This document shows positions 26,001 to 38,000 of a stretch of 64,000 nt of DNA, one piece after another. The number at the start of each line of letters is the position of its first letter. Position 1 is the first letter of the stretch. Source of the stretch: Patiria miniata. Lineage: Eukaryota; Echinodermata; Asteroidea; Valvatida; Asterinidae. The position numbers were made by a program, and so were the translations under genes. A model generated the notes under the pieces. It saw only the letters and a list, made by a program, of their open reading frames with translations, ran no database searches and was not told the DNA's origin. The stretch covers positions 12,351,176 to 12,415,175 of the forward strand of contig NW_024037056.1 of NCBI RefSeq assembly GCF_015706575.1. The letters are read 5' to 3'.

Positions 26001-29000
26001 CTGAGGTCGCTGTTCCTGGGATGCCATTTCAGGAAGACACTGTTCAGTTTAGAGGTTTTCTGTTCAAGTTGTGAACCCAAAAATTTCTCATTGAAAACAT
26101 TTGTGAGAAAAGTTTGCTCATTGGCTTACTACTGACACAAGAACGAATCACCAAAGAAAAAAAAAATTCACAAAAGCAAAATATCCAAAATACTGGCAAC
26201 TTTTGGTGCTGAAATAGTTGCAACATTGAGGTTTCTGCCTGAAATGGCACCAGTTGTGTTGCAACGGTCGTAGCTCAGGCAGTGCTTGATCCTGAAAAGT
26301 CAGTCGCTGACTGATCTTTTGTTGTCGCAAGGTCCACCTAAGGGTGGCCTAACACAGCAGTCATATTTAAATACCTAATACTAGTCAAAATTAACTGCCC
26401 AGCAACGTTATACTAAATTCATGAAATCTATATCATGTCATTTCATACACTGTGCATTCTAATGAATGAAAGGTTTGCGGAAACACCATGTGCGAATAAT
26501 TTCTCAACTAAGAGAATGGTTCTGAAAAGAACCAGTGGGCACCAAGCCTGTTCTAGGATCCTGTCTACTTGGCATCCTCACAGGATGCAACTTCTCACTT
26601 CATTGACTTCGCCTTTTGCTACTTAAGTATTCACTTTCTTAGAGTTTAGGCACTCTCCTGAAGACGGTCAGAGCATACTGACCGGAACGTCGAGTTTATA
26701 CCTCTGGTTCTTTTCAGAACCATTTTCTTAGTTGAGAAATTTTTCGCACATGGTGTTTCCGCAAACCTTTCATTATTCAGAGGTATGAACTCGACGTTCC
26801 GTTCAGTATGCTCCGACCGTCTAAACTCTCAGAAAGTAAACACTAAAGTAGCAAAGGGAAATCGATGAAGTGTGAAGTTGCATCCTGTTGCAAGCTGTAC
26901 ATTCTAGTTATAGAAGGATCATTTTACGGATTTACATGTAATTTCATTTGACATGCGTCTGTGCATTACTGTTCAGTATGAACTAGAAACGTCATTTCCA
27001 ATTAAAGTGGCCATGACAGTTTGAATTGTCTATTTATATCTTGTCTTCATTGTATGAGTGCACTAAAAAAATAAAATCTTGTTTCTCTGGTGTTGCTCCT
27101 CCCTGGATCAAACTTCATCATCACTCCATCTCTTATGTCTCGCCATCTCATCCTGCTGTTTCCATAACAACATCATCCTCTTTTTTCCCCCCTCCCTTCG
27201 CATCATTTATTAAAGATATTCTGTCCGTGCTGTTCAATCAATTTAATTATTTTTTTTGCATAAATAATTTTCAACATTATTTTTAAAGTAAAAATAACTA
27301 CATTTTTTCCTATGTCGGACTTCTGCAACCCATATTTAAAAAAGACTCCTTTTTGGGGGGAGGGGGTTATATTTTATGCACGCAAACAGATCCAACCTGC
27401 AAGTAGACTGGTTCCCTGTCACTGCATTATCCAATTCTGACAAGGGTAGGAACCAGTCAACACGGAGAGATCTGAATTATTGTTAAAGTTTAGAAGATCA
27501 TTTGCAGCTATCCGAAAAGTAACTGACAAAATTATTGTTGAAAAGCATACTTGGTTTAAAGATAGTAGTGGCACTAAACTCCCTTTGAAATGATTCTTTC
27601 TGGCATGCTGTCATTTTGAAGAAAACAATAAAAGAAGGTCAGTTCCAAAGATGTGTCTAAAGACACATTTTTTGGAAATTTCTGTTAGTAGTTCGTTTTC
27701 AATTCGTGTTTCATTCAAAGTGAATAAAGGTTTCATGCCTAGATAAATAGCAATACCAAAAAATCCGGAGGATAAAAGCACGGACAGAACATCTGGTGAA
27801 CCTCTTTAATCGTTTTAATCTGTGTAAAACCTAATTACTGTGTGTCTAGGGGCATCTGTGGTCGGAGTGGGTGACGGTGCGTCTTCGCTCGGTGAGCGTT
27901 GCCGGACGCCACCCGTCAACGAAGGTGAAGACCAATCCCCCCTCCCCCTTTCTGACACAATCTCTCCGCCCCCTAATTTCTCCCTCCCGTGTCTTTTCAA
28001 TATATTGAATCGGAAATGTTTCTCATTATAACCTGAACACCATTTCTTTCTTCAATGTCAGTTGAGTACTTGGTTTCCAAAAAGTGTAGATTGTTTTAGA
28101 ACAATGTTTGCTTTCATTTTTTCAACAATTTTTAAATTGCATTACATTGTACAGGGTTAGTCAAAAAAAGCAAAACCCAAATGTCGGGACCATTGTTTAA
28201 GTGAAGTTCTGCATGTAGCATTTTGAAAATCTAGGATATGAAAGCCCAATTCATAAGCTTTCTTTTAGTACAAGAATCATTCAAATCACTCATGTACTTT
28301 TCAAGTTACAGAATTTTAAACACAAGCATCGTTTTAAAGTTCTGTCCTCGGATCACAAAAAAGGTGTGCGTTCTTTCAGCAAAACGAAAACAATTCACAC
28401 ACATCCCTTTGTGATTTGTTTTCGTTTTGCTGAAAGAACACTTACCTTCTCGTGATCCATGGAAGGAACTTTAAAGTGGTGGTTGTGTTTAAAATTCCGT
28501 AACTTGAAAACCCTTATGTCGCAATTCTCTCTATATACGGCTCTGGGTATGAGGAGTACCAGGCATAGTGGTTCGGGACAGTACAAGGTCTAAAGGCTTA
28601 ATGTTTCAATGTTTTTGTTGGCCAACAAAAAACACATGGCGATATTTCTACATGTAAGTGAAGAAAACGCTGACAGTCTGATGATTTGTTAGTTTAACAT
28701 ACTTCAAAATTGAAGACTTCACATATTTTAAAGTTGCAAGTAGATTTAATGTCAATTAATTTGCTATTATTTTCATGAGTTTTCAGTTCAGCTTACTTTG
28801 GGATACCAAGATAATCTGTGTTTTATTTTTATGTGTAAAACCTTATAAAAACAAATTCATAATGTGTCATTCATTTTGATGTTAAAAACTATTAACGTGA
28901 GGGCTGTTTTCCAACACATCGTCTGTGTCTGCATTGTCCACCTGTTGCAGTCTATACTAACCTCGCCTGATTGTGCTTGCAGCTATCCACATTCTCAGTG

Positions 29001-32000
29001 CATGACCGGCTAGCCCATAGCTGCAGCAGAGTTTGTCCAGCAATTTTTTTTTTAACCAGTCCACCAATTAATACCAACCATCTCGGTGTACTTTTTTGTA
29101 CTAACAGCTTCGTACCATTTCTCTTTCAATGGATATGACCCCATTCTTGCTACCATCTTTTCCTGTAACTTCTCTGGCCGTATCCTCTGTCTCACCATTT
29201 TTTGAACGGGAATTACCTCCACCTGTACCTCCACCCCAAATCCTGTTGCGCTCCTCTGTTCCTTGTATTCAATCTGGACAGCTCTATGGCTCTGTCACCT
29301 CTCGTGAGAGCTCTATAGCAGGGTAGACATGGCGTGTTTCCACGCTGGTTCCGTGTACTGTGTTGCTCAGAAAAGACAGTTGAAAGTGCTGGGCACATGA
29401 AGGCGTTTGTTTTGGTTTTTTCAGGGTTCCCAACAACTCTGAAAATCAGGAAAAACATGGAAAATGAGTTTCCATTTTTCCAGTCAGGGGAAAACTCAGG
29501 GAATTTGTGGGAATAAAATCCAAAATCAGACCAAAAAAAACTCAGGGAATTCGACAGTCACCTTGCAAGGAAAGGTTTTTGCCAGTTTGTCGTATTTGCG
29601 TCTTGGGCCACGTGTCCAAGTTCTGGAGCAAAGGGTCGATTCCTTGCAAAACCTTGAGAGTTGGAATTAAACTTCTCCATTTCAACCTATCCAGGTTCAT
29701 CGGTCGTTGGTGTAGGGGATGGCGCCAGTGTCTCCTCCTTAGGTAGCAGCTGCAGTCCACCCCCGGCCAGCGAAGACGACAGGCCCCTGAACGACCAGGA
29801 CTACCCCAGGTCCCCTACCGCCCAGAGGCGGTCAGGAATCGGTAAGTTTCTCACCAATCCTAAGCTCTTCAATCATTGGATTTGGATATTTTTGCATTCC
29901 AACTCTCACAAGCGCAGTTAAAGCCACATTGGCATTTGGAGTGTGCTATCAATAAGATGAGTCAAATACAGTCTTGGGAATTTTGGCACCCAGACCCAAG
30001 AAACGTGGAACTTGCCGCTGAATGAAATCCTCTTTGATTTGCAGTTGTACCACCCCAGCAAGAAGAGCTTTCTTCCCACACACGAGAGCGTCGCGGCTCC
30101 GCTACCACCCTAGCTGTACCAGAGAGGGCGTCCCGGAGCCGGCCCCGAAGCCCCTCGCCGACGCGACGGGAACGCATGAGCACCGAGCCCGCAGACATGT
30201 ACAGCAAGCACCAAGACGCGCCGTCACAGTTTGCGCGCTACAGAGACGACACCGATGGCCAGAGCAGGCAGTCACCGACAGCACGGACTCCAAGAGATCG
30301 GGAGCGGAAGGGACGGGACCACGATCGGGACCCGAGGAGTAGAGACTTGAGAGAACGAGACTTGCGGGATCAAGATCCCAGGGAGCATGACCCCAGAGAC
30401 CGGGATCTCCGAGACCGTGACTTGCGGGACCACGACCCCAGGAATCACGAACCGAGGGATCGGGACCAGCGGGAGTTCAGAGACCCCCCTCCGCGCGACT
30501 TGGACTTGAGGAACAATCACAGTCGCGGCCGGCGGGAGCCGCACGAACAGGAGCTTCTGGACCGCGAGATGCGTGACCCGCGTGAGCTCCGCGATTCACG
30601 CGACCCCAGGGAACGGACCCACCGTGCCCTCTCCCCGCCTGCAGGGTACGATTACGACCGGATGGGCGGCCGGCGATCGCGTTCCCCGAGCCGACGTGCA
30701 GACCTACAGCACGGGGATCCCCATCGCCGAACGCAATCAGAAAACCGGGGAGAGATGGACTTCGAAAGGCAGTACCGGTCGCACACCCGTGGTGCCATGA
30801 CATCCAACATTGACACTTCCAGCCTGCCCAACTCTCCAGTCCATGGCGGTAGAGGGAGCCCCGTATCGACGCCTTCCACGCCGCGCAAGCATAGGCAGCT
30901 GCCTCAGGTCCCTGCCCATCTCAAATCGGATAAAGGTATGTCAGATTGGACACAATTAGCCTTTTCAGAGATCGAGTGGCTGCAAAAAGAGAGCCCTATA
31001 TGCTTGAGTGAATGCTTTATAGTTACCCAAATTTATTTGTAGTTATCTCAAATTATCTTTTCTCCAAATCTCACAAGGGCTAGTCTCGCACTTGATTTTA
31101 AAGAAGCTGTAACATCCCAAACTTAGTCTTTCACCTGTGACCTTGAACTTTGACCTGATATTTTCAGGAACAGCAGAAATCGAGGAGCGAGCCCGGCAGA
31201 TGAAAATGAAAATGAAGATCAACCAGTACAAGCAGGCGGCCACGGCCAACACGCTGTCCCCGCATGGCACGGCCGCATCCTCGTCCTCGGGCGGCACGCC
31301 CATCCTGGATGCCCCGCCCAGGCCTCGCCGCAAGCAGAGCCCCGACAACATCTCCATCAAGTCCTCGGACAGTAACATGTCTAGCACCAGCGACGTGTCA
31401 GCCATTACTCAAGCCAGCACGGCCAGTGCTTTCTCCACGCAGTCGGAGCGGCGGCCGACCAGAAAACTCAGGTGAGTGTCAGGAGTGAGTTTTTATTTTC
31501 GAGTGGTGAGTTTGAGTATGAGTGACTGAAGTTGTTGATGTGCTGATCCTTTCAGCATAGTTGGAGAGGTGGTTGACCAGAAAACTCAGGTGAGTGTCAG
31601 GACTGAGTTTTTATTTTTGAGTGGTGAGTTTGAGTATGAGTGACTGAAGTTGTTGTGTGCTGATCTTCTCAGCATAGTTGGAGAGGTGGTTGACCAGAAA
31701 ACTCAGGTGAGTGTCAGGACTGAGTGTTTACTTTTGATTGGTGAGTTTGAGTATGAGTGACTGAAGTTGTTGTGTGCTGATCTTCTCAGTAGAGTTGGAG
31801 AGGTGGTTGACCAGAAAACTCAGGTGAGTGTCAGGACTGAGTTTTTACTTTTGATTGGTGAGTTTGAGTATGAGTGACTGAAGTTGTTGATGTGCTGATC
31901 CTCTCAGCTAAGTTAGAGAGGTGGTTGACCAGAAAACTCAGGTGAGTGTCAGGACTGAGTTTTTATTTTTGAGTCTTGAGTTTGAGTATGAGTGACTGAA

Positions 32001-35000
32001 GTTGTTGATGTGCTGATCCTCTCAGCATAGTTGGATAGGTGGTTGACCAGAAAACTCAGGTGAGTGTCAGGACTGAGTTTTTATTTTTGATTGGTGAGTT
32101 TGAGTATCTGAAGTTGTTGATGTGCTGATCCTTTCAGCATAGTTAGAGAGGTGGTTGACCAGAAAACTCAGGTGAGTGTCAGGACTGAGTTTTTATTTTT
32201 GAGTGGTGAGTTTGAGTATGAGTGACTGAAGTTGTTGTGTGCTGATCCTCTCAGCATAGCTGGAGAGGTGGTTGACCAGAAAACTCAGGTGAGTGTCAGA
32301 ACTGAGTTTTTAATTTTGATTTGTGAGTTTGAGTATGAGTGACTGAAGTTGTTGTGTGCTGATCCTCTCAGCATAGCTGGAGAGGTGGTTGACCAGAAAA
32401 CTCAGGTGAGTGTCAGAACTGAGTTTTTAATTTTGATTTGTGAGTTTGAGTATGAGTGACTGAAGTTGTTGTGTGCTGATCCTCTCAGCATAGTTGGAGA
32501 GGTGGTTGACCAGAAAACTCAGGTGAGTGTCAGGACTGAGTTTTTACTTTTGATTGGTGAGTTTGAGTATGAGTGACTGAAGTTGTTGTGTGCTGATCTT
32601 CTCAGCATAGTTGGAGAGGTGGTTGACCAGAAAACTCAGGTGAGTGTCAGGACTGAGTTTTTACTTTTGATTGGTGAGTTTGAGTATGAGTGACTGAAGT
32701 TGTTGTGTGCTGATCTTCTCAGCATAGTTGGAGAGGTGGTTGACCAGAAAACTCAGGTGAGTGTCAGGACTGAGTTTTTATTTTTGATTGGTGAGTTTGA
32801 GGATGAGTGACTGAAGTTGTTGATGTGCTGATCTTCTCAGCATAGTTGGAGAGGTGGTCGACCAGAAAACTCATGTGAGTGTCAGGACTGAGTTTTTATT
32901 TTTGAGTGGTGAGTTTGAGTATGAGTGACTGAAGTTGTTGTGTGCTGATCCTCTCAGCATAGCTGGAGAGGTGGTTGACCAGAAAACTCAGGTGAGTGTC
33001 GGGACTGAGTTTTTATTTTGATTGGTGAGTTTGAGTATGAGTGACAGAAGTTGTTGATGTGTGAGGTTTGAGTGTAGGCCGATATGACGGAGTGAGTGAA
33101 GTCGGCTGAGTGACATAGTTGCTGTCACGCAGGAAAACACAGGACGAGTGTTCTCAGCCAGTGACTCGAGAACTCAAATGAGTAACTGATGAGTAAAAAG
33201 GATTTGTTCATGATGAGTTTGTGTGAGGTTTGAGTGATTCTGATTGATGCATGCCGATCATTCAGCAGGTCATATACGATGCATCTGGACTGTCCGCCAA
33301 GCCGAAGAGAAAGGTAACTGTGTGGGCTTTGTATTTTTGATTGGGATTTTGTTTTGGAGTGTGAGTTCGAGTTACGAAGTTGACGCTGTTTGGTTTTTAA
33401 TTCTAATTATTGAGCAGTTTTGGATAGTATGTTCTAAAATCCAAAAGCCATTGCACTTTTGTATTAATTTGGGTTTGGATCACAAATCTTGGAGATTTTT
33501 GAGAGAGCAAAGTGTGGTTTGTGACTTCGGATTTGCTGTGACTGCGGAGTGTTTCAAACTCACAGACTTATCAGCACCATAACTAACGCTTTGCCTAATG
33601 CTGTTTTAATCCTCAAACTTTTGCATTCAGAAACATTTCCTTACAGCGAAACCTTGAACTATTTTACTGGCACTAACATCTTCAGACTTTTACAAACATC
33701 AAACATTCTTATATTCTAGCTCACATAATCGCTTTGTTTCCATGGCAACTTAAAACTAACAAGACTTAACTTTTTCTCCAGCTTCATCAACATATTTGCA
33801 ACTTACATATGCTGATTATGCATAGTTCTTAGCTCATTATGGAAATAAGCGTAGAGAGTTAGGGCTTACATGAATAATAAAGAAATAAAATCTCAATACG
33901 TGTACATTGGTCCAATGAAAAGCACCGGTACATGTGTATTCTATTACAAAAGGATTAATGTCTCTTTTGGGGCCAAAAAATTGTAAATCCATTTATTTGT
34001 AAATATTTGAAATAAGCAGCTAAAATCTTTAAACTTTTTCTAGTTGGAGACTTTAAGGGATTTTTTATGTATAATATATTTAAGTTCAAGGTTAATGGAT
34101 GTAAACAACTATTATTACAAAAATATATTAAAATTTAGTTAATATGGCTAATTAATTGAAAGATCGATATTGTTTTAGCTTGTGTTTAAAGTAATTATGT
34201 GTGACACAGATAATTTAGATTGTTGTTTGTTGCTTTTATAGAACGAAGGTTATTTTTACCGGCATTCCTGTAGAACATAATTGAAGCACAATGTATGTTG
34301 CAAGAAAACTTGCCGCTTTTGATAAGAGAGTCGAAACATACGGCGTATTTGAAGAATTGAAGGCTTACAATGTACTTGGGAGGGAACGGACTGAAGACTC
34401 GGCCATACAGTATGAGGCAGTAATAGATGAGGACAGGCAACAAGTCTTCCTGTATTCTGATTAACTAAGCTCAAAATATATCAGCACAACCTCATAGACA
34501 GTAAAGTACATTTAAGTTAAGTCTGTCACGAGCCCATATGGCCCATCAGGCCGGTATTTATCTCCAGTTTCCTTGGCATGAAATGACTGAGAATATTTCT
34601 ATTCCTCCTGGATGGGATGCCAGTCCATCGCAGGTTACTCCCCAGCTAATGCCGGTACCCATTTATACTCCTGGGTGGAGAGAGGCAAGGGGTGGTGAAG
34701 TGGCTTGCCCAATGACACAACATGACCAGCAGGTGGATTCAAACCTCTGATCACGAGTTACGAAACCCTACCCACTAGGCCACATGCCCCTTCACCACCA
34801 GGCCTCACTCCCCTTCATAGACAGGCCTCGCCCCAACTTCTCGATGACTATGGATGTATGTTCCTCTGTCTTGGTTTACCCCTTGTCCCTAATTTCTTTT
34901 CACCTCTTCATGTGATAGTTCTCCTCTCGTAGATCGTACAAATTTGTGAAATTGTAATAGTTCTCTCGTAGCATGATTGTACCAATTTGTGAAATTGCAT

Positions 35001-38000
35001 GGGTGTACAGGTGGTTTTTAGAAACATTGTACATGTAGTGGATGTTTAGGGTGTCACTCAGAGCCAGATCTCATCAAGCTGCTAAGCGGAGAATATTGCT
35101 AAGCAAGAATGAGCTGGGAACCATTAACAGGCAATGATGTACTTATTGTGACATTTTGGCTGGTGACCTGTAATTGCTTAGCAGATATTTAATGTGCTTA
35201 GCAAAATTCTGTGCTTAAGCAGCACCATGAAATAGAGCTGTGGCTACGGCTGGAAGTTACACACGTGCCTATGGAAATGTGCTTAGCACAAAAAAAGTTT
35301 GGCTTACAAAAGCAGGTTACCAACCAACACTCCACGTGATGTATATTGCTCATGATTAGTATTCAACTGTTGTTTGCTTAGCATGAAAATCACATGGGGT
35401 TCTGGCTGATAATCTGCTTTTATAAGCCAGACTTTTTTGTGCTAAGCAAATTTTTGTGCTTAGCAGCGCCGTGAAATTGGCCCCAGCAACAGCCAAGTAT
35501 TTCGGACGCAGCCAAAGTCTCAGATGTACTGTAGTCTGGAGACCCTGTACTTTATGCTTATATGGATCACAGGATCTTGGTGGGATGGAATGTAGTGTGG
35601 ACTCACTTCATTCCAATTTTGTTGTCCTTGAGCTGGACATTTTATCATGATTGCATCTTCCCATTCAGGAGAAACAGTGCACAATATGTAGAATAAGCCA
35701 GTTCGGTATCTCGATGAAGTAGTCCAGGTCAAAGGTCATACGAAGGTCATACAAAGGTCATAAATTGCGAACGCCCATTCTGCTCGTAAATGAACGCGCG
35801 AGCGTCGCAGTGCGACCGTCTCCTTGCACGTTTATGTGCCTTCGATGAGCGTTCGATTATTCCGGATGATCTGTGACCCATATCATTGCACACGTGCGCA
35901 TTTGAAAAACGGAACTGGCTTATTTGCAAAACATGGTTGCGGTATCTTTTAAAGCTCACATTTACAGGAAAGTTAACCTTTGGTGCTGGTTTTTGGGTTT
36001 TTTCTATCAGCTTCTGTCTGTTTCTACTTCAATCTTGATCAAAATTGCTCTCGGATTCAAATGGGGATCGAAGTGATTTGCTGTAGATGGCTTACCTATA
36101 CTGACCTGAACATCGAGTTTATACCTCTGGTTCTTTTCAGAACCATTCTCTTAGTTGAGAAATTGTTTGCACATGGTGTTTCCATAAACCTTTCATTCAT
36201 TAGTATCTCCAACATGCAAAGCCTCCAATCTTACTTGGCATTATACTGTTATAATAAAACAGCTCATCAACATTTCGTGGCTATTTTTCTCTTAAATTTC
36301 TCTGTCATTGCATGTCTTTTGTGCCATCAACCCTTTCGCTCATTTGCATGGTTGTGTTTGTGTTTTTTTATTCATTTTTGCATGGAGTATGTTACAGTGG
36401 TGAGATGTGATCATAGACATTGGTAGTACAGTCATTGGTTGAAATTGAGTCTTGTGAATTTTTATTTAAAATTCAGCTGTAGTTTTTAGTAATAATCGAC
36501 TCATCTTGAAACTGTTTTTTTTTCCCTCACTGATATTCAAAAGTTAAGGTTTTTTTTAATTTAAATATAATCCATCCTCCACTCCTTGTCAATATTATTT
36601 GAAATATCGCCAAACATTTTTGTAGGTCAAAGAAATCCTGCAGGAGAAACAATCAAATGTGAATAACATTTGTGGTACTTTTGGACAATATCTGTCAAAA
36701 TCTAGACTGCTTTTAGTCCATCAAATATAAAAACTTCTACCTTGTAAAAAAAAACTACAGCTGAATAATTTTGGTAGATGAATGTTTTGGTGTATCATGT
36801 TGTTGTTGGTGGTGTTCATGTTTTGGGACGTTCCATAACAAATCAAAATCTCAGATAAAATCCCCCCCTCCTTTTTTCACCCTTGGTGTGCGATAGTACT
36901 GAGTTTGTCAGTATGTTTTGTCAGTAATATTTCATTACTCCATATTTTTTTTATTAAAAAAATTTCATACTCCACAAGTTTCCTGTTGAGACATCGTGAG
37001 TGCCCCTTTAACCCTGGTTGAATTTTTGAAGCAGAATTTCTGAGGCAAAGATCAGACCCAGGCCAATTCCTATAGGATTTGTATTGTTCAGCTCAATACA
37101 TATTTGGGGGGTTACTGTTCTTTCTACAATTAATATTTATTAAATTTACTAGACTGTCCCTTAAAAAAAAAAAAAGAAACAAGAATTTGGAGAGAGTAAA
37201 GGAGTAAAAGTTCACCCCGTCCTTTGACCCTGTAACTTTTGATTTGTTAGGGAATATTTCTCAGTGTATTTTACATGTTCTTTTCTTTCCCAATGTGCAA
37301 CTTTCAATTTCTTGTTCAACCCTCTTTCAATGTCCTTGTCTCAAAACCTGTCTGTCTTTCGTTACAAATTTCTTGTCTCTGAAGACAATTGTTCTGAGTA
37401 TAAGCCCATGTTATCACCAGAAATGTCATCGCAAAATTTCAGAGCGAAGCTGTCAAGTGCCGTATGTTGTCGTGGGTGAGGCCGTTTCCAGACCATCCCC
37501 GCCCGGGAACCAGCCTGATCCAAGTCGTGCCGTAGAGATGAGTAAACTTTCATCAGTAGATGAAATGGCAAAGTTGACTCGAGACGCAGTATGTTGCACT
37601 GTTGACAAACATTTTCATCCCGGAAAATTGAAAGGCGGATAGCCGAATCGAAATGCCAAACATGATTGAAGGGTAAGACTGTACATGGGTATTTGTAAAT
37701 GCTAAAAGGTTTGTGAATAATTGAACATGCATACAGAATGTTTTTATTTAAATGGTCAACCAAATGTTAAAGGCATATAGGATTATTTTCAATTATTCAA
37801 AAAAGTAACCGACCAAGTTATTATCAAAAATGCTTATGTGGATTAAAATATGGCACTGGTACCGATCATCCGTCTGGCTTGCTGTCATTTAGATGAAATC
37901 ATGAAATGTAGGTGATTGCCAACGATCAGTCACTTGACTGGATTTTGGAAATAAAGAGTGCTGTGGACGAAATCGTGTTTCGTGATCAAAAGGTCGGCAT

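Noticed and set aside
29052-29330. Open frames on both strands in the cassette-exon intron
   Set aside because: Neither has a recognisable family, and no splice-site pair bounds them in a useful phase; possibly a decayed repeat.
31540-33000. Annotating each 34-nt minisatellite pseudo-exon as a real exon
   Set aside because: One copy breaks the frame to the next exon, while direct joining of 31471 to 41019 keeps it; kept as a finding only.
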